A program made the position numbers and the translations under genes. Of a stretch of 64,000 nucleotides of DNA, positions 1 through 10,228 are shown piece by piece (within the stretch, counting starts at the first letter, position 1; each line of letters begins with the position of its first letter). Source of the DNA: Mycobacterium sp. (lineage in GTDB: Bacteria; Actinomycetota; Actinomycetes; Mycobacteriales; Mycobacteriaceae); NCBI GenBank assembly GCA_018401645.1, contig JAGYKK010000013.1, positions 16,410 through 80,409 on the forward strand, written 5' to 3'. The notes beneath the pieces are model-generated. The model ran no database searches. It saw only the letters and a program-made list of their open reading frames with translations, and was not told the DNA's origin.

Positions 1-113
1 AAATCTGAACCCTGCGACGCGCGGCGGTGGCGGCGCTGGCCCGCCGAGCCGGGATGCGGGTCGAACGCGAGGCCAACGAGCTCACCATCGTCGTTCCCGC
101 GGTGCGAGAATGA
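1..113 (+). CDS. 3' end of an unidentified gene
   Basis: A reading frame open from base 9 ends at TGA 111-113 and gives a short tail rich in Ala, Arg and Glu that ends in hydrophobic residues followed by VRE. The stop lies 4 bp before the next ATG, as expected within an operon. A TGA at 6-8 in the same frame means the true upstream frame may differ, or the gene may be shifted near the window edge. Too little is visible to name a family. Confidence 0.3.
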
Positions 114-117
114 TTCG

Positions 118-741
118 ATGACCACCCGGTGGCAGGGCTTGGATACAGCGCGAGGTCACGAGTACGACGCCCGCTGGTGCTCACTGGAAGCGGCCGGGGA
201 GAACATCCATGGCGAAGCCGACCTGGTCGAGTCGCTCCTCGCCGAGTCGCCTTTCGCTGCGTCTGTAGTTGAGTCAGGGAGGCGCACAGTGCTCGATGCC
301 GGTTGCGGAACCGGGCGGGTGGCGATCGAACTGGCCAGGCGCGGGGTATCGGTCATCGGCGTCGACACGGACGTTGAGATGCTGGCGGTCGCACGCGCGA
401 AAGCTCCCGACATCAGTTGGTGGGAGGCCGATCTCAGCGACCCCGAGGCCATCCCGACCGGACCGTTCGACCTGGTGCTGCTGGCGGGGAACGTGATGAT
501 CTTCCTCGAGCCGGGCAGCGAAGATGTCGTCCTGGGAAATCTCACCGCCCGGCTTTCGGTCGGCGGATTTCTGGTCGCCGGTTTCAGCATTCAAGCCGGG
601 CAGTTGTCCTGTGAGCGCTACGACGCATCGGCTGCGGTTGCGGGTCTGACGCCGGTCGCCCGATGGGCGACGTGGAATCGGCGAGCGTTCGACGACGGCG
701 ACTACGCGGTCATGGTTCATCGCCGAGAGAACAGGCGGTGA
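118..741 (+). CDS. class I SAM-dependent methyltransferase
   Basis: A protein of 207 residues. The SAM-binding motif I is clear (LDAGCGTGR, about residues 59-67), followed by the acidic end of beta 2 (GVDTD) and a motif-IV-like stretch (FDLVLLAGNV). The Rossmann core is complete, but there is no extra domain that would indicate the methyl acceptor, so the substrate is unknown. The stop overlaps the GTG of the next gene by 4 bp (GTGA), which suggests translational coupling to the membrane/GGDEF locus. The ATG at 118 follows the preceding stop by 4 bp. Confidence 0.8.
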   Translation: MTTRWQGLDTARGHEYDARWCSLEAAGENIHGEADLVESLLAESPFAASVVESGRRTVLDAGCGTGRVAIELARRGVSVIGVDTDVEMLAVARAKAPDISWWEADLSDPEAIPTGPFDLVLLAGNVMIFLEPGSEDVVLGNLTARLSVGGFLVAGFSIQAGQLSCERYDASAAVAGLTPVARWATWNRRAFDDGDYAVMVHRRENRR

Positions 742-1818
742 AATTCCCTACGCGGGTCGGACCCGACCAGTACTACGCCTTCACCTCGCGACTGACGGCG
801 CGGGGCATGCGGCGCCCCGCCATGCTGGTGATCGCGTGTTTCACCGTGAGCCTGTGTGTTCCCGCGGTGTTGGCGATGTTCAACCCGCAGTCCACCTACC
901 TCCCGGGCGGACGCCTCATCCTCGTCGGGGCTGCCGTGGTCTGCGTGATTTTTGCGCTGCCCTGGTTGCGGCACCGATGGCCGACCCGGGTCGAATCAAC
1001 CGCTTTGATGGCCGTCGGCGCGGTGGCACTGGCGGTAGGCTGCGTGGTCGCGGCGGATCCGCTCGCCGGATTGCTCATCGGCGCCGCGTTCCCGTTCATC
1101 CTCGGCTACGCCGCTCTCTTCCACAGCACGCGATTGTTGGCGTTCACGATGGCGGTCGCGGCATCGACCTACCTGTGGCTGGCGGTCCGGATCGGGGCCG
1201 ACGACATCCCGACCGCGTTCGCATGACGACCCCCTCGTGCTCCTGAACATCGTTGTGGTGTTCGCCTGCCGCACTGCGTCGCCCTAGTCGGCGAATCAGA
1301 TCAGGTACTGACCGACGTCAGACCACTGACCGGACTGCCCGCCCGGGGGGCCCTACGAAGGCGCCGCGAACCTGATGAGCTCGCGGGCCCGCAGCGATGA
1401 TCGGTTTCTGGTTGTCCTGGTCGTCTGCATTGACAGCTATGCCGCGATCCTCAGCATCCAGGGTGATCGCGGCACCAGCCGGGCCCGGGTTTGGGTCGCG
1501 CAGGCGCTGCGGGAGACCATCCGGCACGACGCGGTGCTGGGACACGTGGACGATTCCGAGTTCTTCGTCGCCGACACCTTCACCACGCCGGACCCGACAC
1601 CGTTGGTCGACCGCGCGCTTGGCGCCATCGCCTCGACCCCGGGTGGTCTGACCGCCAGCATCGGCGTGGTCAGCACCGCCTTGCGCGCCCTGTCCGACCG
1701 GCCGCCGGGTGCGGCACTCGATGAGGTCATCGCACTGGCCACTACCGAGATGCACAAGGCCAGGCGGTGCGGCGGTAACCAGGCGCGGTACATCACGGAT
1801 GTAGATCTCAGCGGCTGA
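738..1818 (+). pseudogene. membrane protein with degenerate GGDEF (diguanylate-cyclase-like) domain, frameshifted
   Basis: The N-terminal frame from GTG 738 encodes about five hydrophobic helices and runs into TGA at 1224. The protein can be followed through three frame changes (near 1222, 1280 and 1375-1390). After the second, the GGDEF-entry motif PLTGLPARGAL appears (about 1322-1355). After the third comes the rest of a GGDEF fold ending at TGA 1816-1818. The signature GG(D/E)EF is replaced by VDDSEF, so even the repaired protein would probably lack cyclase activity. The start overlaps the methyltransferase stop and the 3' end overlaps convergent cinA by 11 bp. The alternatives are a true pseudogene or indel errors. 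The GGDEF relationship is inferred from motif order. Confidence 0.6.
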
Positions 1819-3096
1819 GTCCGCCACCGCCCAGTGCCTGCCGTAGCAGGTGCATGGCCACCGTCGTCGATCGGTCCCGGACATCGGCGCGCTCGCCGGG
1901 GATCGGAATGCACCGGGTGATCGACGACCCGTCGGCGAGCAGCACCGCGAACCACACCGTGCCGACCGGTTTCTCCGCCGTCCCCCCGCCCGGTCCGGCC
2001 ACCCCGGTGGTCGCGACCGCGGTGTCGGCGCCGAACCTATGCAGCGCTCCGGTTGCCATCGCCAGGGCCACCTCCGCGGACACTGCGCCATGTTCGGCGA
2101 TCAGGGCGAGATCGACGTCCAGCAAGGCCGCCTTGGCCTCATTGGCGTAGGCCACCACTCCGCCGACGACATAGTCCGAGGAACCCGGTCGGTCGGTGAG
2201 TCGGGCCGCAACCAGACCCGCGGTGCAGGATTCCGCAGTCGCGATCCGGCGCCCCGCGAGCAACCCTGCCACCTGATCGTCCACCGTCGAGCCGTCCTCG
2301 GAGAAGATCGTCGCGCCGTGGCGCAGTCGCACCAGCACCATCAAATCGGCGTACGCCGGGGCGTTCGACGGCTCGTAGCGGGTCACCATCTCCACTTCAC
2401 CCCGGCGCAGGCAGGTGGTGACCTCGAGGCCGTCGAACCCGGCGATTTCGCACTCGGCCGCGCGCAGGGTGTCGGCCAATCCGGACTCGGCCAGGCCGAA
2501 CATCCGGACGGTGTCCTGCCGGTAGATCGTGCGGCCGGCGATGGCCGCCGCGACGGCGTCGGTGGCGACCGCCGCCGGCCACATGGCCTGCAGTTCCCGT
2601 GGCGGTCCGGGCAGCACCACGACGGTGGGATTGCCGCGGATCCCTCGCCCAGAAGAACATTGATGGCCGTTTGTTCCGGTTCCAGGACCGTGGCGCCCGC
2701 CGGCACCATCGCCTGCTTGCGGTTCGCTTCCTGAACCGCGCGGACGTCGGTGTCGGGGAACCGTGCCATCCAACGGTCCACGATGGCGGCGATCCTGGCC
2801 TCCATCGCCTCATCGAGCACCAACTCGTGGCCGCAGAACCGGGCGACGGTCGCCACGGTCATGTCGTCGGCGGTGGGCCCGAGTCCGCCGGTCGTGACGA
2901 CCAGATCGACGCCCTCGGCCCGTAGAAAACCCAACTGGGCCTCAATATCGGCGGCACGATCGCCGCAGATCGTGATGTGAGCCAGTTCGACCCCGAGTTC
3001 CAGAAGGCGATCAGCCAGCCACGGCCCGTTGCGGTCGGTGACCCGCCCGGTCAGCACCTCGGTACCGGTGACCAGAATCGCGGCGCGGGCGCCCAC
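1808..3096 (-). pseudogene. cinA: CinA: competence/damage-inducible protein with NMN amidohydrolase domain, one frameshift
   Basis: Homologue of Rv1901. The N-terminal MoCF-like domain reads from GTG 3096 ([26 protein letters not shown]). The C-terminal CinA amidase domain reads to TGA 1808 ([26 protein letters not shown]). In the family the second domain deamidates nicotinamide mononucleotide in pyridine nucleotide recycling. The frame changes once near 2636-2650, between the LEPEQTA segment and the conserved [17 protein letters not shown] motif. The combined length is about 429 residues, as in M. tuberculosis. The start overlaps the TAG of the upstream GNAT gene by 1 bp (TAGTG), so the two genes are probably co-translated. 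Confidence 0.8.
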
Positions 3097-3761
3097 TAGC
3101 GGGACGACGCGCCCGGGGAGCGCACCACCAGCGGAGTGGCCGGGAAGTGGGCGGCCATCTCCGATCGGGATTTGCGTAGGGCGGCGGTGCCATAACCCTT
3201 CTGACGGTGCGCGGGGTGAATCCAGATCCGGACATTGACCTCACCGCCAACAAGTTCGCCGAACACCATGCCCACCTTGTCCTCGCCGTCGAAGGCCACG
3301 AACCAGGCCGCTTCCTCGGCCCACAGCCGGTTCCGCGCAGCACTGATCTCGTCATCCAGGCTGCCCGCGGGTGATCCGGACCCGTCCCCGGCGGCCCCCA
3401 CCTCGTCGGTGCGGGTGGCGAAAATGTCTCGGTCGGTGTCGTGGGAGAACGGCCGCAGCCGAAGACTCTCATCCGAACTTGCGGGCCGCTCACGGGCGGT
3501 AAAGCTGAGTTGGCTGTTGAGGTCATCGAGTTCGGCAGCGATCCGTTTCCGCGATTCGGTGGTTAGTTGGTCGAAGGACATTCCCATCACGGCCTCGCTG
3601 CCGATCCGGGACGTACCCAGTAGCGCGGTGATCGCATCGATCGCCGCATCCCGGTCAGCGGACCCGACGATGACGTCGAGCACCTCGTGGCGTCGTTCGA
3701 GCCCGGCCATCAGGGCGTCTGCGATAGCTCGCCGGGTCACGGCGCGATCGGTGTCGGTCAT
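3096..3761 (-). CDS. GNAT-type acetyltransferase with N-terminal GyrA-like helical segment
   Basis: A protein of 221 residues from ATG 3761; the frame extends further upstream, but [11 protein letters not shown] is the natural start. Residues about 15-75 ([13 protein letters not shown] through [10 protein letters not shown]) resemble the helical region of gyrase subunit A that carries the EVI..IR.S / AILDM.L..L pattern. Residues about 110-215 are a GNAT-like fold with [12 protein letters not shown] and the acetyl-CoA loop region ([18 protein letters not shown]). It probably acetylates a small molecule or protein; the acceptor is unknown. It lies directly upstream of cinA with a 1 bp overlap. 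The GyrA relation is by eye and needs a profile search. Confidence 0.65.
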   Translation of the reverse strand: MTDTDRAVTRRAIADALMAGLERRHEVLDVIVGSADRDAAIDAITALLGTSRIGSEAVMGMSFDQLTTESRKRIAAELDDLNSQLSFTARERPASSDESLRLRPFSHDTDRDIFATRTDEVGAAGDGSGSPAGSLDDEISAARNRLWAEEAAWFVAFDGEDKVGMVFGELVGGEVNVRIWIHPAHRQKGYGTAALRKSRSEMAAHFPATPLVVRSPGASSR

Positions 3762-3801
3762 TGGATTAGCGTAAGGCTGAAATCGGCCTGCATCCACCCG
3801 C

Positions 3802-3807
3802 AAGGAG
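3802..3807 (+). promoter_or_regulatory. ribosome binding site AAGGAG of the GH2 gene
   Basis: AAGGAG lies 11 nt upstream of GTG 3819. It selects this start over upstream in-frame codons and places a signal-like sequence at the N terminus. Confidence 0.6.
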
Positions 3808-3818
3808 TCTCCCGCACC

Positions 3819-6557
3819 GTGGCGAAGAGGTTTCTGACGATCGTTGCCGTCGTGCTGCTGGTGCTCTGCGGGGCTGACTATCGGGCGGTCACGGCGCCCC
3901 AACCGGCCGGCGCGCGCGATATCGAGTTGGCCGAGGGTTGGAAACTAGCCTCGGCCGACGGTCTGGGCGCGACCGGGTCGACGATCTCCGCCGCCGCGTA
4001 TGACGACTCCGCATGGGTGCCGATTACGCGGATGCCCGGCACCGTCCTTGGGATCCTCCAGGAAGCCGATGTCTACCCGAACCTGTACTACGGCATGAAT
4101 CTGCTCACCGAGGTTCCCCAGGATCTCTATCGGAAGGATTGGTGGTACCGGGTGACGTTCACCGCTCCGGCGGACTACCGGACCTACCGGCTCGACTTCG
4201 GAGGCATCAACTATCGGGCGGAGATTTGGCTCAACGGCAATCGCGTTGCGGACAGTGACCGGATCGTCGGTATGTACACCCGTCACGACATCGACGTCAC
4301 CGCAGTGATCGTCGCCGGCGGACCGAACGTGCTGGCGGTCAAGGTCACTCCTGAACGGGCCATCCAGGACGTCGACGGCGTGGAGTTGGCCGACAGTTGG
4401 TACGACTGGATCAACTGGCGTTATCTGGGGTATCGGAGGCCGACTGACGGGTCGGCGAACGGCCCCTCGTTCGTACCCGACCGCAACGCCGGAATCTTCA
4501 AGCCGGTGCGGCTGCGGGTATCCGGGCCGGTCGACATCGGGCCGGCGACGGTGAACAGCGAACTCCCCCTGCCCGATACCGCCCATGCGCGGTTGACGAT
4601 CCACTCGACCGTGCGCAACTACCACGCCGAACCGGTCCGCGGGGTGTTGCAGGCGACTATCACCCGACCTGGGAAGCCCTCGGTACGGGTGGCTGCGCCA
4701 GTAGTCCTGAAACCCGATGAACAACGCGAGATCAGTTTCACCGCAGACGATTTCGCCGCTTTGAATATCGATGATCCGGACCTGTGGTGGCCCTACACAA
4801 TGGGCAGTCCCGACCTCTACGATCTGCGACTCGACTTCATCGTGAATCGGATCGTCACCGCCACCTCGGCGTTGCGGTTCGGCATCCGCACCGTCAGCCA
4901 GGGCCGCGACTCCAGCGGCCCGGCCGCCCGCGGCGGTGACTTCTTCCTTCGGATCAACGGCCGGGACCTCCTGGTCCGGGGCGCCACCTATACCCCCGAC
5001 CTGCTCTACACCTACGCCCCGGACCGGGATGCGGCGATCCTGCGCTACGCCAAGGACCTCGGGGTCAACATGCTGCGACTGGAGTCCAAGATTGCCTCCG
5101 AACGCTTCGTCGAAATGGCCGATGAGATGGGCATTCCGCTGATGTACGGCTGGATGTGCTGCAACCAGTGGGAACGCTGGCAGCAATGGGACGCCGAGGA
5201 CCACCGGGTGGCCCGGACGAGCATGCGGTCGCAGATTGAAATGCTGCGTCCACACGCCTCGGTGTTCGTCTGGGCCAACGGCAGCGATGGCCGGCCCCCC
5301 GCAGACGTGCTCAACGACTACCGGAGCATCCTTGCGGACCTGCACTGGCAGAACGCCACCGTCGACACCGTCTCTTCGTTCGCCCGCGACGGTGACGGCA
5401 ACACGGTCTGGGACGGCATCGCGATGGCTGGCCCCTACTCCTGGCGACCGCCGTCGTACTGGTTCAGTGGCCGCTATCCGGCGACCCGTGGCTCGTCGGC
5501 CGAGCAGGGCGATAACGAGCACATCCCGCCCTACGCCAGCCTGCGCCGGTTCATCCCGGAAGACCGATTGTGGCCGATCAACGACACCTGGTACTTCCAC
5601 GCCGGATCCGACCCGAAGAACTCCACCCTGACCAATATCCGGCGGGTGATCGACCTCCGCTACGGTCAGTCCAGCAACGCACAGATGTTCGCCGACAAGG
5701 CCCAACTTGCGCACTACGAGGCCACCCGTGCGCAGTTCGAGTCCTTCGCGGCAGGGGCTGGGCCAGCCACAAGATGACCATCTACTGGATGCTCAACAGC
5801 CACTGGCCGTCGTTCTTCGGCAACATCTTCGACTACTACCTGCGCCCCGGCGAAATCCTACTACGGTGCAAAAAGGCTGCGTCCGCTCTCGGTGGTGTTC
5901 GACTCCTACGCCGGCGGCGACCGCCGCCAGGCAGGGTCACCGTGGTGAACCAGGGCTCCAACGCCGCGCAGGATCTACGCGTGCGGGTTCGTACCTATGA
6001 CATCGCGGGCCGGTTGCGGGACAGTCGCGGTGCCGAGGGAATCGATGTCATATCCGGAGGTGCCACCGCTGCGCTGACCCTGCCCAGCGGACCGATGGAC
6101 TCCCGGGTGTTCTTTGTCCGGTGCCAACTGCTCGACCGCGATGGCGCGGTGATCACCGAAAACGTCTACTGGCAGTCAGGTGCCCGACGATGTCCGGCCC
6201 ACCCGCCAACGACGCGGCGTTCGACTCCCGGCAGGTCAGTTGGGCCGACATGACGCCCCTGAACACCCTGGCCCAGCCGACCTTGCGGATCAGCGCCGTG
6301 CGCGACGGCTCCGATCCGGCCCGGGTGAGAGTGGTGCTGCAACCCGACGTCGCAGATCGCCTTCTTCCAGCGCGCCGAACTGCCTGTGCCGTCGACGGCG
6401 AGGAGATCCTGCCGATCGAATACGACGACAACTACGTGACCGTATTCGGCGGTGAGACGGCCGAGATTGGGGTCGGGCGCCCGCCGGTGGTCCAGCCCCC
6501 GACTGGGTGCGGGTGACCGGCTACGGCGGCACACCGGTGGTCGTGCCGGTCTTGTGA
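3819..6557 (+). pseudogene. secreted glycoside hydrolase family 2 protein (exo-beta-D-glucosaminidase/mannosidase-like), multiple frameshifts
   Basis: Starts at GTG 3819. A signal sequence (residues about 1-35) is followed by a GH2 sugar-binding jelly-roll domain (YRKDWWYRVTF, GINYRAEIWLNG), an Ig-like domain, and a catalytic TIM-barrel region (ANGSDGRPPADV; SAEQGDNEHIPPYASLRRF; INDTWYFHAG) like exo-glucosaminidases. The first 652 residues are open. From about 5770 the frame changes repeatedly (near 5770, 5862, 5930, 6180, 6350, 6390 and 6495), while conserved C-terminal segments stay readable (YWMLNSHWPSFFGN, DAAFDSRQVSWADM, IEYDDNYVTVFGGE). The last readable frame ends at TGA 6555, net in phase with the start, giving a repaired length of about 912 residues. 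No M. tuberculosis counterpart is recognised. Confidence 0.7.
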
Positions 6558-6579
6558 AATCACCGGTGGCCTACATTCG

Positions 6580-7345
6580 GTGACGGGACCCGACGGTCAG
6601 GGGCCGTCGGTCACGAAGGGACGGACGACGTTGCTCGAGCGCGCCTTCGCGGTGGCCGCTGCTCTGGCAGGTGCAGTGTTCACTGCGATCGGGATCGTTG
6701 TCCGACAGCGGGCCACCATGGACGTGCCACGCGATCGCGGCGTCAGCAGGCTGATGCTCAACACCCTGCTGCACCGTCCGCTGTGGTGGGCCGGCACCGC
6801 CGCTGCGGTCACCGGTTACGCATTCCAAGCGGTGGCGCTGGCTTTCGGATCCCTGCTGCTGGTCGCTCCCCTGATGGTCTCGGCGCTGTTGTTCGCCCTA
6901 CCACTGAGTGCCTGGACCTCGCGGCGCCGAGTCACCCGTGCCGAGTGGGGTTGGGCCAGTCTGCTGACCCTGGCCCTGGCATTGTTCGTCGCAGTGGCCC
7001 GCACCAGACCCGGCGACTACCGGGCCTCGGAGCCGACCTCGGTGGTGGTCGCGACGATCTGCCTGCTCGCCGTGACCGCCAGTCTGGTGCTCGCGGTACG
7101 GCTCACCGGTTGGCGGCAGGCCATCATGCTGGCACTCGGGGTGGGCGTTTTGTTCGGCGTGCTGGCGGTGCTGACCAAAATTGAGATGCACATTCTCACC
7201 GAGGAGGGCGGCGCGCAATTGCTCACCTCGCCGGTGACCTATGTGTTGATCGTGGTCGCCGTCGCCGCACGCTGCTGCGGCAGTCCGCCTTCCACCGGTA
7301 CCGCCCGCACCCCCGGCACCACCGCTGCCGCCGTTACCGCCATCG
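6580..7345 (+). pseudogene. DMT-family permease (EamA-like), 3' truncated
   Basis: From GTG 6580 about 230 residues contain seven hydrophobic helices in the pattern of mycobacterial DMT transporters, with the VTYVLIVVAVAA helix near the end. At about 7268 the expected continuation (TLLRQSAFH) is in another frame. The sequence then enters a proline-coding low-complexity stretch, so the last helices of a ten-helix DMT protein are missing. The frame stays open into the HAD gene, giving an artificial 587-residue fusion. The substrate is unknown. Truncation by rearrangement or by misassembly at the repetitive stretch are both possible. Confidence 0.6.
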
Positions 7346-7590
7346 GTGCCCGAGTCCCCGGCAGTTGCACCGTCAACCCCGGCCGCACCGTCAACACCCG
7401 CGCCACCGGCACCGCCACTGCCCGCTACGCCACCGGCGCCACCATCGCCATCGGTCCCACTGGCCCCGGCGACACCCGTCGAACCACCGCCCGCACCCCC
7501 AACACCACCGGTTCCGCCCGCCCCGCCGGTCCCGCCGCTGCCACCGCTGCCACCATCGCCGCCGGCCCCGCCGGGCCCCGGGTCGGAGCG
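7346..7590 (+). repeat. proline-coding low-complexity stretch (Gly-rich on the other strand)
   Basis: Dense CCN codons on the plus strand read as PPAPPxPP-like sequence. The complementary frame reads as GGX repeats resembling PGRS. It is a GC-rich region prone to slippage and assembly error, and it sits exactly at the permease/HAD junction. Confidence 0.7.
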
Positions 7591-8343
7591 TTCTTCGACC
7601 TCGACGGCACCCTGTTGGCCGGGTTTACCGCCACCTCGCATGCCAGTGATCGGCTCCGGCGCGGCCAGGCCCGGATCGGCGAGGTGCTCGGCGTCGTCGA
7701 GGCCTCGGTGCGTTACAAACTGGGACGGATGCAGTTCGAGCGTCTGCTCGCCCGGGGTGCGACTTATCTGCGCGGGGAATCACTGACCGAACTCAGCGCG
7801 GTCGGTGAGCGACTGTTCACCGACGAGTTGACGCACAAGGTTTACCCGTTGATGCGCCAGATCGTGGCGGCCCACCTGGCCCACGGGCACACCGTCGCGA
7901 TCAGCTCATCGGCGTTGACCATCCACGCCGAACCCGTCGCCCGCGCGCTGGGGATCACTGATGTGGTGTGCAACTCCTTCGAACTCGACGAGCACGGATT
8001 GCTCACCGGCCGGGTGGCGTCGCCGATCGTGTGGGGCCGTCAGAAAGCCGCTGCCGTACAACGCCTCTGCACCGAACGGGGCGTTGAGTTGGGGCGGAGC
8101 TATTTCTATGCCGACGGAAACGAGGATGCCGCCTTGATGACGTTGGTCGGTAACCCCCGGCCGGTTAATCCTCGGGCTGGGCTGGCCTCGATGGCCGCGG
8201 CGAATGACTGGCCGGTGTTACGGGTCACCGCACCGGGCCATCCGCGCGAGGCCGGTGCGCTCGCGCATCTGCCCGGACTGGGCCGGGCCGTGATCGCTGC
8301 CGCCTCCGGCGCCGCCGTGCGGCGCCGGCGCAGGGAGCGCTGA
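7346..8343 (+). pseudogene. HAD-IB family hydrolase with proline-rich N terminus, one frameshift
   Basis: The HAD phosphatase core reads from about 7590 to TGA 8341: nucleophile motif FFDLDGTLL, motif II AISSSAL, and acidic motif YADGNEDAALM, as in SerB-like HAD-IB enzymes. Just upstream, a frame starting at GTG 7346 encodes about 80 residues, mostly Pro, Ala, Val and Ser. This is a plausible disordered N terminus for mycobacterial HAD-IB proteins but is one base out of frame with the core near 7590. Codons in the stretch vary at the third position, as in coding sequence. The substrate is unknown; phospholipid or phosphoserine-like esters are typical for the class. Confidence 0.65.
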
Positions 8344-8349
8344 GGCGCC

Positions 8350-9090
8350 TCACATGGCGCGGTGCGGCACGTCGGTCACGAGACCGCCGTCGACCACGTA
8401 CTCCGAACCCGTCGAGAACGACGACTCGTCGCTGGCCAGGAACACCACGAAGGTGGCGACCTCATCGGGTGTGCCGGGCCGACCCAGCGGGGCCGTCACC
8501 ATGTCCTCGGGCAGATGCTCGGTCATCGGGGTGCGAATGAAACCCGGGTGAATCGAGTTGACCCGGATGTTTGACGAAGCCAGTTCCAGTGCGCTGGATT
8601 TGGTCAGGCCGCGCAGCCCCCACTTGGAGGCGACGTAGCTGTGTACATAGGCCGCGCCGCGCAGACCCTCGATCGAGGAGACGTTGATGATCGAACCGCC
8701 GCCGGCGGCGATCATCGGTCCAATCACGGCTTTGGTACCCAGCATCGGACCGGTGAGGTTGACGTCGAGCACTTTCTGCCAGCGGTCCACGTCCAGTGTC
8801 TTCAACGGACCCAGCTGGACGATTCCGGCATTGTTGACCAGCACATTGAGCGTGCCGAAGCCATCCAGTGCGGTACCGACGGCGGCCGTCCAGTCCGATG
8901 CGCTGGTGACGTCGAGATGGACGTAGCGCGCGGCATCGCCCAAATCCTCGGCCAGCGCGGTGCCCACGTCGTCGAGGATGTCGCCGATCAGCACGCAGGC
9001 GCCCTCGGCGATGAGCATTTGGGCGCTGGCGGCGCCGATTCCGCGAGCGCCGCCGGTGATCAGAGCGACTTTGTTATCCACACGTCCCAT
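8350..9090 (-). CDS. fabG3: short-chain dehydrogenase, FabG3 (20-beta-hydroxysteroid dehydrogenase)-like
   Basis: A protein of 246 residues with a classical SDR layout: TGGARGIG (12-19), NNAG (86-89), catalytic Ser139 (NVSSIEG), Tyr152 and Lys156 (YVASK). It resembles Rv2002 FabG3, including ARYVHLDVT, RVNSIHPG and LASDESS.STG. FabG3 of M. tuberculosis is an NADH-dependent 20-beta-hydroxysteroid dehydrogenase, so a steroid or other hydrophobic alcohol substrate is likely but not proven. It is divergent from the DHDPR-like gene, with about 60 bp between the starts. Confidence 0.75.
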   Translation of the reverse strand: MGRVDNKVALITGGARGIGAASAQMLIAEGACVLIGDILDDVGTALAEDLGDAARYVHLDVTSASDWTAAVGTALDGFGTLNVLVNNAGIVQLGPLKTLDVDRWQKVLDVNLTGPMLGTKAVIGPMIAAGGGSIINVSSIEGLRGAAYVHSYVASKWGLRGLTKSSALELASSNIRVNSIHPGFIRTPMTEHLPEDMVTAPLGRPGTPDEVATFVVFLASDESSFSTGSEYVVDGGLVTDVPHRAM

Positions 9091-9150
9091 GGGGCGTCAG
9101 GCTACCTTGAGGGGTATGCATTCCCCGTCTCGATTCGCACCCGCCCGCTG

Positions 9151-10227
9151 ATGACCATTCGCGTCGCCCACATCGGCACCGGTAACGTCGGTCGGCTCGC
9201 GTTGGCGGAGTTGATCGACAACCCCGCTTTCGAGCTCACCGGCCTGTGCGTATCGACCAGGGAGAAGATCGGCAGGGATGCCGGCGAACTCGCGGGCCGC
9301 GCCGTCACGACCGGGATCACCGCCACTGAAGACCTGGAGGCAGTGCTGGCCACTGAGCCTGCGTGCGTCGTGTACTGCGCGATGGGCGACACCCGAATGG
9401 TGGCTGCCATGGACGATGTCCGGCGGATCCTCGCAGCCGGGATCAACGTCGTTGGGTCGGCACCGGGAGTACTCCAGTTTCCCTGGCACGTCATGCCGGA
9501 TAAGTACATTGAGCCACTGGAAGTCGCGGGGCGGCAGGGCAATTCAAGTATCTACATCAATGGCGTGGATCCGGGATTCATTACCGACCTGATTCCGCTG
9601 GCCTTCGCCAGCACCTGTGCTCGAATCGAGCAGGTGCGCTGCATGGAGATCGCGGATTACGCCACCTACGACGGTGCGACGGTGATGTTCGACGTGATGG
9701 GTTTCGGTAAGTCCCTTGATGAGGTACCCATGCTGTTCCAACCCGGCGTCCTCGCGATCGCGTGGGGCTGTGCGATTCGGCAACTGGCAGCCGGACTGAA
9801 GATCGACATCGACTCGATCACCGAGAGTTACGAGCGCGAACCGGCACCGGAGCCCTTCGAGATCGCCGCCGGACACATCCCCCGGGGCGGAGTCGCGGCG
9901 GTGCGCTTTCAGATCAACGGCATCATCGACGGACACCCCGCGATCGTCATCGAACACGTCACCCGGTTGCGCGCAGACCTGCGGCCGGACTGGGCCCAAC
10001 CTGCCCAGCCCGGTGGTTCCTACCGGGTCGAGATCACCGGCGAGCCGTCCTATGCCGTCGACATCCGCCCCACCAGTCGCTTCGGCGACCACAACCACGC
10101 GGCCATCGCCGGTGCGGCGGCGCGCATCGTCAACGCGATCCCGGCGGTGATCGCGGCGCCGCCGGGGATCCGCACCACCCTTGATCTTCCCCTGGTCTCC
10201 GACGTCGGGGTGTACTGCGCGCGGTAG
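9151..10227 (+). CDS. dihydrodipicolinate-reductase-like NAD(P)-dependent oxidoreductase
   Basis: A protein of 358 residues. The N-terminal Rossmann motif HIGTGNVGR (residues 7-15) and the central GVDPGFITDL are typical of the DapB-N/2,4-diaminopentanoate-dehydrogenase-like family abundant in mycobacteria. Start choice: ATG 9151 begins MTIRVAHIG, and the open frame further upstream overlaps the divergent SDR gene. The substrate is unknown. The gene is convergent with the small secreted protein that ends 1 bp after its stop. Confidence 0.75.
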   Translation: MTIRVAHIGTGNVGRLALAELIDNPAFELTGLCVSTREKIGRDAGELAGRAVTTGITATEDLEAVLATEPACVVYCAMGDTRMVAAMDDVRRILAAGINVVGSAPGVLQFPWHVMPDKYIEPLEVAGRQGNSSIYINGVDPGFITDLIPLAFASTCARIEQVRCMEIADYATYDGATVMFDVMGFGKSLDEVPMLFQPGVLAIAWGCAIRQLAAGLKIDIDSITESYEREPAPEPFEIAAGHIPRGGVAAVRFQINGIIDGHPAIVIEHVTRLRADLRPDWAQPAQPGGSYRVEITGEPSYAVDIRPTSRFGDHNHAAIAGAAARIVNAIPAVIAAPPGIRTTLDLPLVSDVGVYCAR

Positions 10228-10228
10228 C

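Noticed and set aside
1318..2091. Arg-rich minus-strand frame over the GGDEF/cinA junction
   Set aside because: No motifs; overlaps two better supported loci.
3945..5714. 589-residue open frame antisense to the GH2 gene
   Set aside because: A shadow of high-GC coding sequence; no motifs, and the plus strand has a clear GH2 protein.
6898..7641. Minus-strand glycine-rich frame resembling a PE_PGRS repeat
   Set aside because: No PE domain or start; the glycine repeats are the complement of a proline-coding stretch between two plus-strand genes.
8641..9150. Long N-terminal extension of the DHDPR-like reductase
   Set aside because: It overlaps the divergent SDR gene; the Rossmann start MTIRVAHIG at 9151 is the natural N terminus.
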